Shown: positions 39,995 to 47,637 of the stretch, one piece after another
Numbering within the stretch: position 1 is the first letter of the stretch
How the letters are laid out: the number at the start of each line of letters is the position of its first letter
Assembly: GCF_000717645.1 (NCBI RefSeq)
Contig: NZ_JNZZ01000031.1
Coordinates: forward strand, 1 to 64,000
Length of the DNA: 64,000 nucleotides
Origin: Streptomyces californicus
GTDB taxonomy: Bacteria > Actinomycetota > Actinomycetes > Streptomycetales > Streptomycetaceae
Direction of reading: 5' to 3'
Translations under genes and position numbers: made by a program
Notes under the pieces: model-generated
What the model saw: only the letters and a program-made list of their open reading frames with translations
What the model was told of the DNA's origin: nothing
Databases searched by the model: none

Positions 39995-40549
39995 ATGACC
40001 GTACGCATCCTGCGCGCCGCCGACCCCTGGAAGAACGGCGGAGGGACCGTCCGGGAGATCGCTGCCGGACCCGAGGGCGCGGGGACCGACGCCTTCGACT
40101 GGCGGGTCAGCCTCGCGGACGTCACCGCCGACGGGCCGTTCTCCGCGTTCCCGGGCGTGGACCGCGTCCTGACCGTGGTCGAGGGCGCGGGCATGGACCT
40201 CGTCGTCGGCGGGGAGCACCACATCGTCGACGAGCCCCTGTGGCCGCACGGCTTCCCCGGTGACCTGCCCACCGAGGGCTTCCTGCTCGGCGGCCCGGTC
40301 GTCAACCTCAACGTCATGTACCGCAGGGCCCGTACGCGGGCGGAGACCGCCGTCATCTGCGGCACGGTCCGCCTGCTGCCCCCCGAGGGCGGTGCGGTGC
40401 TGGCCGTCTCCCTGGACGACGGGGCGGAGCTGGAGGGCGGGCACGACGTCCGGCTGGACCGCTACGACGCGGTGCTGGCGACCGGGGAGTGCCCCGGGGT
40501 GCTCCGGACGATGGGCCGGGCGGTGCTGGTGACCCTCTCGGAGGTGTGA
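39995..40549 (+). CDS. HutD/Ves-family protein
   Basis: 184 residues, a double-cupin fold. DPWKNGGGTVREIAAGP (about 9-25) and FDWRVSLADVTADGPFSAFPG (about 36; two adjoining family blocks) are the HutD signature, and NLNVMYRR at about 105 matches the rest. HutD is linked with histidine utilisation genes in proteobacteria, and in some it binds formylglutamate-like ligands. No hut genes are nearby. ATG with GGGGGA upstream. Function here unknown. Confidence 0.88.
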   Translation: MTVRILRAADPWKNGGGTVREIAAGPEGAGTDAFDWRVSLADVTADGPFSAFPGVDRVLTVVEGAGMDLVVGGEHHIVDEPLWPHGFPGDLPTEGFLLGGPVVNLNVMYRRARTRAETAVICGTVRLLPPEGGAVLAVSLDDGAELEGGHDVRLDRYDAVLATGECPGVLRTMGRAVLVTLSEV

Positions 40550-40618
40550 CCGCCCACCCCTGCGCGGGGGGAGATACCGGGCTGACGGCTCGACCGCCTC
40601 GAAGGTACCGTCACCCGC

Positions 40619-41086
40619 ATGCCCGTACACGCGCCCGGCCCCGTGGTGATCCGCCGTTACGCCCCCGCCGACGAGAACGCGGTGATGGACGTCTGGTCCC
40701 GGGCCGGCCGTGCCGCCCATCCCTTCGTCCCCGGTGAGGGGGAGGGGGAGCGTGCCCGCGAGATGCGCGAGATCCATCTCGTCCACGCCGAGAACTGGGT
40801 CGCCGAGTCCGACGGCCGTGTGGTGGCTCTTCTGGGCCTCATGGGCGCCGAGATCGGCGGCCTCTTCGTGGCTCCGGAGGCCCAGGGCACCGGAGTCGGC
40901 CGGCGCCTGGTCGACCATGCGGCGGCCCTCCACGGCCGCTTGTCCCTCGACGTGTACGAGAAGAACACCGGGGCGCGGAGCTTCTACGCCCGGACGGGCT
41001 TCGAGGAGGAGAGCCGCCGGGTCGACGAGGAGTACGACGAGGTCATGCTGAGGCTCGTCCGGAAGGCCCCCGAGGACCCTGCCTGA
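40619..41086 (+). CDS. GNAT-family N-acetyltransferase
   Basis: 155 residues. The acetyl-CoA loop is IGGLFVAPEAQGTGVGRRLV (about 79-98), the standard Q/R-x-x-G-x-G/A motif, followed by VYEKNTGARSFYARTGFEEE, the C-terminal motif of the GNAT fold. VWSRAGRAAHPFV at about 25 resembles the PhnO/YjdJ group. Substrate unknown. TACCGT at 40606-40611 lies seven bases before the ATG, with CTGACG 18 bases further up, so the mRNA is probably leaderless. Confidence 0.88.
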   Translation: MPVHAPGPVVIRRYAPADENAVMDVWSRAGRAAHPFVPGEGEGERAREMREIHLVHAENWVAESDGRVVALLGLMGAEIGGLFVAPEAQGTGVGRRLVDHAAALHGRLSLDVYEKNTGARSFYARTGFEEESRRVDEEYDEVMLRLVRKAPEDPA

Positions 41087-41209
41087 AGACCGGAGGACGG
41101 GCGTCCGGCAGCCGAGGAGGCGTGGCGTCGTCCGGCTCGGCGCATCCGTTCGCCTGTCGCGGCCGAAAGCGGACAGAAGATGTCGGGTATCCGGTGTTCC
41201 ATGGCGTCC

Positions 41210-41692
41210 ATGACGTCTTCCGCACCCCTGACCTGGGGCGGCTTCGCGGCCGCCGAACCCGACTTCGCCGACACCGTGCGGCGGCGCTTCCGCCTCTACA
41301 AGCACCACGTCCTCGCCACCCTGCGGAAGGACGGCTCACCCCGGGTCACCGGCCTGGAGGCCGACTTCCGCTTCGGTGAGCTGCTGCTCGGCATGATGCC
41401 GGGCTCCCTCAAGGCCCTGGACCTGCGCCGCGACCCGCGCTTCGCCCTCCACGCCAACCCCGGGCCCGACGCCGAGATGAACGACGGCGACGTCCGGATC
41501 AGCGGCCGGGCCGTGGAGATCACCGACCCGGCGGTGATCGCCCGTTTCATCGAGGAGGCCGCTCCGCCCGAGCCCTTCCACCTCTTCCGGGCCGAGCTGA
41601 CCGAGGTGGTCCGTATCGGGCTCGACGGCGATGAGCTGGTCATCCGCTCCTGGCGACCGGGACAGCCGCCGCGCACCGTGCGCCGGAAGTGA
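41210..41692 (+). CDS. pyridoxamine 5'-phosphate oxidase-like flavin-binding protein
   Basis: About 160 residues. The split-barrel fold is seen in YKHHVLATLRKDGSPRVTGL (about 31-50) and LHANPGPDAEMNDGDVRISG (about 84-103), as in F420- or FMN-binding PNPOx relatives. FHLFRAELTEVVRI follows. The true PNPOx catalytic set is not evident, so the cofactor and substrate are open. The start is uncertain: ATG codons at 41180, 41201 and 41210 are in frame, none with a clear ribosome-binding site. Confidence 0.78.
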   Translation: MTSSAPLTWGGFAAAEPDFADTVRRRFRLYKHHVLATLRKDGSPRVTGLEADFRFGELLLGMMPGSLKALDLRRDPRFALHANPGPDAEMNDGDVRISGRAVEITDPAVIARFIEEAAPPEPFHLFRAELTEVVRIGLDGDELVIRSWRPGQPPRTVRRK

Positions 41693-41756
41693 CCGCGGGC
41701 CGTGGCCGGGGCGGACCCGGCCACGGGCGTCCCCGCGGGCGTGTCCACAGGGGCGC

Positions 41757-42938
41757 TCACCCCGTCAGTACCCGGGCCCGGCAGGCGGACGGCGTTCCCC
41801 ACGCGTCCCGCAGCGGCCGGGCCCGGCGCAGCCACCACGCGAGGTCCAGCTCCTCGGTGTAGCCGATCGCCCCGTGGAGTTGCAGCGCGGTGCGGGCCGC
41901 CGCGTAGCCGGCCTCGCCCGCCGCCGCCTTCGCCGCGGCCACCGCCGCCCCGGCCCCGAGCGACCCCATGCCCGGCCCCGTCCGGGAGCCGGACTCGGGC
42001 GACCCCATGCCCGGCCACGTCCCGGAACCGGACCCGAGCGACCCCGCGCCCCGCCCAGTACCGAGACCGGAGCCGGGCGGCCCCTCGGCGGGTCCCGTCC
42101 CGGAACCAACCCCGGCGCCGGGCTCGGGCGATCCCGTTCCGGCGCGGCCTCCGGAAAGCTCCTCGGTCAGCTCCACCGCCGCCCCGTACAGCAGCGGGCG
42201 GGCGAACTCCAGGCCGAGCAGGGTGTCCGCCAGGCGGTGCTTGACCACCTGGAAGGAGCCCACCGGCACCCCGAACTGCCTCCGCTGCTTCACGTACGCC
42301 ACGGTCGCCCGCAGCAGTTCCTCCCCGCAGCCCAGCGCCAGCGCCGCCGTGGCGAAGGAGGCCCAGTCGCCCGCCGCCCGGGAAGCCGCCTCCACCGCCC
42401 GGCCCCCGGCGACCGGCTCGCCGCCCGGACCGGGCCGGAACAGCCGGCGCGCCGGGTCCGCCGACACCGACAGCTCCCCGGGCCCCGGCGCGCGCCGCAA
42501 CCCGTCGCCGTCCACCGTGAACACCGCGTCCGCCGCGTCCGCGTCCAGGGCGTACGGCCCGTGCCCCGGCAGCCGCAGCGAGAGCATCGCCGCGCCCGAC
42601 GCGATCCCCGGCAGCCACTCCTTCGCCGCCGGCCCGCCCACCCCGGCCAGCAGCACCCCGGCCGCCAGGGTCTCCGCCACCGGCCCGGGCGCCGCGTACC
42701 GCCCCAGCTCGACGCAGGCGACGGCCGCCTCCACCGGGAGCGGCCCCACACCCCCGTACGCCTCCGGCACCGCGAGCGCGAACACCCCCGCGTCCCCGAG
42801 CCGCCGCCACAGCGCCCGCCCCGGGCCGTGGTCCCCGGCCGCCCACGCCCGCAGCACCCCCGGGGTGTCCGCCGCCCTCAGCAGCGCGTCCAGGGAGCGG
42901 GCGAACTCCCGCTGCTCGTCGGTGAGCACGAAACGCAT
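41757..42938 (-). CDS. acyl-CoA dehydrogenase, small-subunit type (IpdE-like)
   Basis: 393 residues. MRFVLTDEQREFARSLDALL opens the family. The middle domain and VKQRRQFGVPVGSFQVVKHR (about 262) and LHGAIGYTEELDLAWWLRRA near the end are typical of the C-terminal flavin domain. No YEGT-type base is seen, as in the partner subunits of heteromeric steroid acyl-CoA dehydrogenases. A Gly/Ser/Pro-rich insert of about 65 residues (about 283-345) is coded by a 39-bp repeat. The ATG overlaps the stop of the next dehydrogenase, fitting an IpdE1-IpdE2-type heteromer (inference). Confidence 0.85.
   Translation of the reverse strand: MRFVLTDEQREFARSLDALLRAADTPGVLRAWAAGDHGPGRALWRRLGDAGVFALAVPEAYGGVGPLPVEAAVACVELGRYAAPGPVAETLAAGVLLAGVGGPAAKEWLPGIASGAAMLSLRLPGHGPYALDADAADAVFTVDGDGLRRAPGPGELSVSADPARRLFRPGPGGEPVAGGRAVEAASRAAGDWASFATAALALGCGEELLRATVAYVKQRRQFGVPVGSFQVVKHRLADTLLGLEFARPLLYGAAVELTEELSGGRAGTGSPEPGAGVGSGTGPAEGPPGSGLGTGRGAGSLGSGSGTWPGMGSPESGSRTGPGMGSLGAGAAVAAAKAAAGEAGYAAARTALQLHGAIGYTEELDLAWWLRRARPLRDAWGTPSACRARVLTG
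41965..42110. repeat. 39-bp in-frame minisatellite inside an acyl-CoA dehydrogenase
   Basis: Units begin at 41965, 42004, 42043 and about 42082, with CCCATGCCCGGCC-type starts that decay along the array. On the coding strand they give 13-residue units such as GSLGSGSGTWPGM and GSPESGSRTGPGM. The reading frame stays open. Confidence 0.85.
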
Positions 42939-44083
42939 CAGCGCCGTCCCTTCGGCAGGCCGAGCAGCCGCTCGGCGATGATGTCGCGCTGGATCTCGTT
43001 CGTCCCCGCGTAGACCGGCCCGGCCAGGGCGAAGACGTACCCCTCCGCCCACGCCGTGTCCGCCCGCTCCGCGTCCGGTCCCAGCAGGTCCAGCGCCGTC
43101 TCGTGCAGCGCGATGTCGTAACCGGACCAGAACACCTTGTTCAGGCTGGACTCCGGCCCGAGCGACGCCCCCGCCGCGAACCGGGAGGCGGAGGCCGCCG
43201 TGAACAGCTGGTACGCCCGCGCCCCGATCACCGCGTCCGCCACCCGGTCCCGCAGCGCCGTGTCCGCCGGGTCGCCCGCCTCCCGCCACAGGGCCGTCAG
43301 CCGGCCGGCGGCGGCCAGGTAGCGCCCGGGGGAGCGGAGCGTGAGCCCGCGCTCGTCGCCGGTGGCCGCCATGGCGATCCGCCAGCCCTGCCCCGGCTCC
43401 CCGATGACGTCCGCGTCCGGTACGAAGACCTCGTCGAGGAAGATCTCGGCGAACGCGGGCTTCCCGTCCAGCCGCCCGACGGGACGGACCGTGACCCCGG
43501 GGTCGCGCAGCCCGAACATCAGATACGTCAGCCCGTGATGCGGCTTCGCGGCCCCCGCCTCCGTACGGAAGATCCCGAACGCCCGGTCCGCGAACGCCGC
43601 CCGCGACGACCACGTCTTCTGGCCCGACAGCAGCCAACCGCCGTCCGTGCGCACCGCCCGCGACCGCAGCGCCGCCAGGTCCGACCCGGCCTCCGGCTCC
43701 GACCACGCCTGCGCCCAGACCACCTCGCCGCGCGCCATCGGGCCCAGCACCCGCGTCCGCTGCTCCGCCGTGCCGTGGGCCAGCAGGGTCGGGGCGAGCA
43801 GGCTGATCCCGTTCTGCGAGACCCGGCCCGGCGCGCCCGCCGCCCAGTACTCCTCCTCGAACGCCAGCCAGCCGAAGAGGTCCGCGCCCCGGCCCCCGTA
43901 CTCCTCGGGCCAGGAGACCGCCGACCACCCGCCCCCGTACAGCTCGGCCTCCCACGCCCGGTGCGCGGCGAACCCCTCCTTGGTCTCCAGGGAGGGCAGC
44001 GGCCGGTCCGGCACGTGGTCCCGCAGCCAGGCCCGGGCCCGGACCCGCAGTGCCTCGGTCTCCGCCGTCCGCTCCAGATCCAT
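42938..44083 (-). CDS. acyl-CoA dehydrogenase, large-subunit type (IpdE/FadE30-like)
   Basis: 381 residues. WAQAWSEPEAGSDLAALRSR (about 118-137) and GWLLSGQKTWSSRAAFADRA (about 148-167) are the FAD and substrate signatures. Near the C-terminus stands YAGTNEIQRDIIAERLLGLP, where the usual Glu of YEGT is Ala; a Glu in TGDERGL (about 252) could be the base, as in isovaleryl-CoA dehydrogenase-type enzymes. ATG with GGAAGG upstream. The promoter region carries a KstR2 box. It is most like steroid-ring acyl-CoA dehydrogenases of the KstR2 regulon. Confidence 0.88.
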   Translation of the reverse strand: MDLERTAETEALRVRARAWLRDHVPDRPLPSLETKEGFAAHRAWEAELYGGGWSAVSWPEEYGGRGADLFGWLAFEEEYWAAGAPGRVSQNGISLLAPTLLAHGTAEQRTRVLGPMARGEVVWAQAWSEPEAGSDLAALRSRAVRTDGGWLLSGQKTWSSRAAFADRAFGIFRTEAGAAKPHHGLTYLMFGLRDPGVTVRPVGRLDGKPAFAEIFLDEVFVPDADVIGEPGQGWRIAMAATGDERGLTLRSPGRYLAAAGRLTALWREAGDPADTALRDRVADAVIGARAYQLFTAASASRFAAGASLGPESSLNKVFWSGYDIALHETALDLLGPDAERADTAWAEGYVFALAGPVYAGTNEIQRDIIAERLLGLPKGRR

Positions 44084-44125
44084 GACGCGCCCGCCTTCCG
44101 GGTACCTCACCGCCGACTGTTCCCT

Positions 44126-44139
44126 AACAAGTGTTTGGT
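44126..44139. promoter_or_regulatory. KstR2 box between the fadE pair and ipdF
   Basis: AACAAGTGTTTGGT matches the mycobacterial KstR2 motif AnCAAGnnCTTGnT (from memory) at all but one fixed base. It is centred in the 120-base divergent gap. A near-identical sequence lies 8.8 kb away at 52956-52969. Confidence 0.75.
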
Positions 44140-44203
44140 AGGTTAACGTACGGTCCAGGCACCGTCGAGAAGCCGGGGGAGAGGCCGTGAGCGGGGAGAA
44201 GCC

Positions 44204-44986
44204 ATGAGCGCACCGCCGTACCTGCCGGGACACGGGCTGCTGACCGGCCGCACCGCCGTCGTCACCGCTGCCGCCGGAGCCGGCATCGGCGGCGCGACCG
44301 CCCGCCGCCTCCTGGAGGAAGGCGCGCGGGTCCTCATCAGCGACACCCACGCGCGCCGGCTGGAGGAGAGCGCCCGCACCCTCGCCGCGGAGTTCGGCGC
44401 CCACCGGGTCGCCGCCCTGACCTGCGACGTCACCGACGAGGAGCAGGTCGGGGCCCTCTTCGCCCGCGCCGAGGGCCTGCACGGCGGCCTCGACGTCGTC
44501 GTCAACAACGCCGGACTCGGCGGCACCGCCGACCTCACCGAGATGACCGACGACCAGTGGACGCGCGTCCTCGACACCACGCTCAACGGCACCTTCCGCT
44601 GCACCCGCGCCGCCCTGCGCTCCTTCCGGGCCGCCGGCCGCGGGGGAGTGGTCGTCAACAACGCGTCCGTCGTCGGCTGGCGCGCCCAGCGCGGCCAGGC
44701 CCACTACGCCGCCGCCAAGGCCGGCGTCATGGCCCTCACCCGCTGCGCCGCCGTCGAGGCCGCCGACTACGGCGTCCGCGTCAACGCCGTCGCCCCCAGC
44801 CTCGCCATGCACCCCCACCTGGCCAAGGTCACCTCGGCCGAACTGCTCGCCGACCTCACCGCGAAGGAGGCGTTCGGCAGGTACGCCGAACCCTGGGAGG
44901 TCGCCAACGTCATCGTCTTCCTCGCCAGCGGCTACTCCTCGTACATGACCGGCGAGGTCGTCCCCGTCAGCAGTCAGCATGCGTGA
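44204..44986 (+). CDS. ipdF: short-chain dehydrogenase IpdF
   Basis: 260 residues. The Rossmann motif is TAAAGAGIGGATARR (about 20-34), NNAG at about 102, and the catalytic Tyr and Lys are in HYAAAKAGVMALTRC (about 167). The whole chain follows mycobacterial IpdF (Rv3559c) closely as I recall it, including GHGLLTGRTAVVTAAAG and NNASVVGWRAQRGQAHYAAA and the ending SSYMTGEVVPVSSQH. IpdF oxidises or reduces the 5-hydroxyl of HIP-CoA intermediates. Divergent from the dehydrogenase pair; kstR2 follows 66 bases later. Confidence 0.85.
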   Translation: MSAPPYLPGHGLLTGRTAVVTAAAGAGIGGATARRLLEEGARVLISDTHARRLEESARTLAAEFGAHRVAALTCDVTDEEQVGALFARAEGLHGGLDVVVNNAGLGGTADLTEMTDDQWTRVLDTTLNGTFRCTRAALRSFRAAGRGGVVVNNASVVGWRAQRGQAHYAAAKAGVMALTRCAAVEAADYGVRVNAVAPSLAMHPHLAKVTSAELLADLTAKEAFGRYAEPWEVANVIVFLASGYSSYMTGEVVPVSSQHA

Positions 44987-45052
44987 GCGCCCGCCCGGGG
45001 CCCCGCGCGGGCGGGCGCGTGGCCGCACGGGCGGCGGGCGGACAATGGCCGG

Positions 45053-45664
45053 GTGCCTACCAAGAAGAAGCCCCAGGTGACCCCCACGCCGGAGCGACGC
45101 CGTGAACTGCTCGCCACCGCCGCCGAGGTCTTCGCCGCCCAGGGATACAACGCCACCACCGTCCGCCGCATCGCGGACGAGGCCGGCATGCTCGCGGGCA
45201 GCCTCTACTACCACTTCGACTCCAAGGAATCGATGGTCGACGAGATCCTCTCCACCTTCCTCGACGAGCTCTGGCAGGGCTACGACGAGGTCCTGGCCGC
45301 CGGACTCGGCCCCCGCGAGACCGTCGAGGCCCTGGTCACCGAGTCCTTCCGGGAGATCGACCGCCACCGCCCCGCCGTCGCCATCTACCAGAAGGAGTCC
45401 CAGCACCTCGCCACCCAGCCGCGCTTCGCCTACCTCGCCGACTCGCAGACCAGGTTCGAGAAGGCGTGGCTCGGCACCCTGGAACGCGGCGTCGCCGACG
45501 GCGTCTTCCGCGACGACCTCGACATCCGGCTCACCTACCGCTTCGTCCGCGACACCGTCTGGGTCGCCGCCTCCTGGTACCGGCCCGGCGGACAGCACAG
45601 CCCCGAGGAGATCGCCCGCCAGTACCTCTCGATGGTCCTCGACGGCATCGCCCCGCGTACGTAG
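45053..45664 (+). CDS. kstR2: TetR-family regulator KstR2
   Basis: 203 residues. The TetR helix-turn-helix is at about 15-60 (RRELLATAAEVFAAQGYNAT, then TVRRIADEAGMLAGSLYYHF). Beyond it, IYQKESQHLATQPRFAYLAD and YRFVRDTVWVAASWYRPGG match mycobacterial KstR2 (Rv3557c) as I recall it, where this domain binds HIP-CoA. It would release the boxes at 44126 and 52956 when the CoA ester is present. GTG start; GACAAT at 45041-45046 is six bases before it, so it may be leaderless. Confidence 0.88.
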   Translation: MPTKKKPQVTPTPERRRELLATAAEVFAAQGYNATTVRRIADEAGMLAGSLYYHFDSKESMVDEILSTFLDELWQGYDEVLAAGLGPRETVEALVTESFREIDRHRPAVAIYQKESQHLATQPRFAYLADSQTRFEKAWLGTLERGVADGVFRDDLDIRLTYRFVRDTVWVAASWYRPGGQHSPEEIARQYLSMVLDGIAPRT

Positions 45665-45791
45665 CCCCGTGTCCGGCAGGCCGTGAACCCGACCCGCACG
45701 CCCGGCGGCCCCGGGGCTCTTGTCCACAGCTCCACGCCCAGCAGTCCGTGATCCCCGTCCGTCCGTCCGAGCGCACCGAGGAGCAGCAGCC

Positions 45792-46949
45792 ATGGCCGAG
45801 GCATACATCGTCGAAGCGGTACGCACCCCCGTCGGGCGGCGCGGAGGGGGTCTCGGGGCCGCCCACCCCGCCGACCTCGGCGCCCACGTCCTGCGCGAGC
45901 TGGTCGGGCGCGCGGGCGTCGACCCGGCGGCCGTCGAGGACGTCGTCTTCGGCTGCCTGGACACCGTGGGGCCCCAGGCCGGGGACATCGCCCGCACGTC
46001 CTGGCTCGCCGCCGGACTGCCCGAGGAGGTTCCCGGCGTCACCGTCGACCGCCAGTGCGGCTCCTCCCAGCAGGCCCTCCATTTCGCCGCCCAGGGCGTC
46101 CTCTCCGGAACCCAGGACCTCGTCGTCGCGGGCGGCACCCAGAACATGACCCAGATCCCCATCGCCTTCGCCTCCCGCCGGGCCGCCGAACCCCTCGGCC
46201 TCACCCAGGGCCCGTACGCGGGCAGCGAGGGCTGGCGCGCCCGCTACGGCGACGCCCCCGTCAACCAGTTCCACGGGGCGGAACTGATCGCCGAGAAGTG
46301 GGGCATCAGCCGGCGCGACATGGAGGAGTTCGCGCTCACCTCGCACCGCCGGGCCGTCCGCGCCCTCGACGAGGGCCGCTTCGAGCGGGAGACCGCGGCG
46401 TACGGGGACGTCACCGCGGACGAGGGGCCGCGCCGCGACACCACCCTGGAGAAAATGGCCGGACTTCGCCCCGTCGAGGAGGGCGGCACCATCACCGCCG
46501 CCTGCTCCTCCCAGGTCTCCGACGGGGCCGCCGCCCTCCTCATCGCCTCGGAACGGGCCGTCGCCGAGCACGGGCTCACCCCGCGCGCCCGCATCCACCA
46601 CCTGTCCGTACGGGGCGAGGACCCGATCCGGATGCTCTCGGCCCCGATCCCGGCCACCGCGCACGCCTTGAAGAAGACCGGCCTGACCATCGACGCCATC
46701 GACCTCGTCGAGATCAACGAGGCGTTCGCCCCGGTCGTCCTCGCCTGGCTGAAAGAGACCGGTGCGGACCCCGAGCGGGTCAACGTCAACGGCGGCGCCA
46801 TCGCGCTGGGCCACCCGCTCGGCGCGACCGGCGCCCGGCTGATGACGACGCTCCTGCACGAACTGGAGCGCACCGGCGGCCGCTACGGGCTCCAGACGAT
46901 GTGCGAGGGCGGCGGCCAGGCCAACGTCACCATCGTCGAGCGCCTCTGA
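45792..46949 (+). CDS. fadA6: acetyl-CoA acetyltransferase-type thiolase FadA6
   Basis: 385 residues. The acyl-enzyme cysteine is Cys89 in VTVDRQCGSSQQALHFAA. NGGAIALGHPLGATGARL (about 335) and MCEGGGQANVTIVE at the end give the His and second Cys. FadA6 carries out thiolysis in steroid C/D-ring breakdown in Mycobacterium; its place next to kstR2 supports this over a general thiolase. The ATG is preceded by GAGGAG; 127 bases separate it from kstR2. A terminator follows at 47016. Confidence 0.88.
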   Translation: MAEAYIVEAVRTPVGRRGGGLGAAHPADLGAHVLRELVGRAGVDPAAVEDVVFGCLDTVGPQAGDIARTSWLAAGLPEEVPGVTVDRQCGSSQQALHFAAQGVLSGTQDLVVAGGTQNMTQIPIAFASRRAAEPLGLTQGPYAGSEGWRARYGDAPVNQFHGAELIAEKWGISRRDMEEFALTSHRRAVRALDEGRFERETAAYGDVTADEGPRRDTTLEKMAGLRPVEEGGTITAACSSQVSDGAAALLIASERAVAEHGLTPRARIHHLSVRGEDPIRMLSAPIPATAHALKKTGLTIDAIDLVEINEAFAPVVLAWLKETGADPERVNVNGGAIALGHPLGATGARLMTTLLHELERTGGRYGLQTMCEGGGQANVTIVERL

Positions 46950-47015
46950 GAGCGGCGCCCCGGGCCCGGAGACGGCCGCCCGACACCTCCCGTACGCCCT
47001 CCGGTCAGCGAAGTT

Positions 47016-47055
47016 TCTCCTCCGGCGGCGCGGCGAGCCCCGCCACCGGAGGAGA
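47016..47055 (+). terminator. terminator after fadA6
   Basis: TCTCCTCCGG (47016-47025) pairs perfectly with CCGGAGGAGA (47046-47055), with further pairs inside (CGG/CCG). It is just before the cold-shock gene promoter. Confidence 0.7.
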
Positions 47056-47063
47056 GGACGTGC

Positions 47064-47236
47064 TAGTGTGGACCGCGTTGCAGTTTTGGTACCCATGAAC
47101 TTTATGTGCGCCTGACGGGAATGCTTCCTCAGGCGCATTATTGTTTTCCGGCTTTCTCCGGAATGGGGCTCAATGCGGCGACTTGGAATTCGTAAAGTGC
47201 GGATTTCCGGCACTGCACCTGTTTTAGGAGAATGAC
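47064..47236 (+). promoter_or_regulatory. cold-shock gene promoter and structured 5' leader
   Basis: TAGTGT (47064-47069) is a likely -10 box, giving a leader of about 160 bases with unusually low GC. TGCGCCTGA (47107-47115) pairs with TCAGGCGCA (47129-47137) and is followed by TTATTGTTTT, which is a classic terminator shape in front of the gene. CCGG-CTTTCT-CCGG (47148-47161) follows. TAGGAG precedes the ATG. It may act as an attenuator or a temperature-sensing leader. Confidence 0.6.
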
Positions 47237-47440
47237 ATGGCCACCGGTACCGTGAAGTGGTTCAACTCGGAAAAGGGCTTCGGCTTCATCGAGCAGGACG
47301 GCGGCGGCGCCGACGTCTTCGCCCACTACTCCAACATCAACGCCTCCGGCTTCCGTGAGCTGCAGGAGGGCCAGAAGGTCTCCTTCGACGTCACGCAGGG
47401 CCAGAAGGGCCCGCAGGCCGAGAACATCGTCCCGGCCTGA
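47237..47440 (+). CDS. cold-shock-domain protein (CspA family)
   Basis: 67 residues, the full cold-shock domain. RNP1 is KGFGFIEQ (about 15-22) and RNP2 is VFAHYSNI (about 29-36); [15 protein letters not shown] is the usual opening. It binds single-stranded RNA and DNA and melts RNA structure. A strong terminator follows, then a DEAD-box helicase, another RNA-unwinding protein. ATG with TAGGAGAATGAC upstream. Confidence 0.95.
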   Translation: MATGTVKWFNSEKGFGFIEQDGGGADVFAHYSNINASGFRELQEGQKVSFDVTQGQKGPQAENIVPA

Positions 47441-47462
47441 TTGCCGGACGCGTACCTCGCTG

Positions 47463-47499
47463 ACCGGGGCCCGCACCTTCACGGTGCGGGCCCCGGTTT
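47463..47499 (+). terminator. terminator of the cold-shock gene
   Basis: ACCGGGGCCCGCACC (47463-47477) pairs perfectly with GGTGCGGGCCCCGGT (47483-47497) over TTCAC and is followed by TT. Confidence 0.88.
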
Positions 47500-47637
47500 G
47501 TGCTGTCCGAGCGACGACCCGTCGCAACAACCCGTTCTGTGCGCACATCCTGGGGGCGCACCCGGACGGCCGGGCCGGCACATCGCAGTCAACCCATTCG
47601 GCAGTTGCCCAGGAATCCCCCAGGAGGGCAATTCCGT

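Noticed and set aside
45531..47213. A 560-codon minus-strand frame over fadA6
   Set aside because: Shadow of the thiolase gene, with no domain and no start signal.
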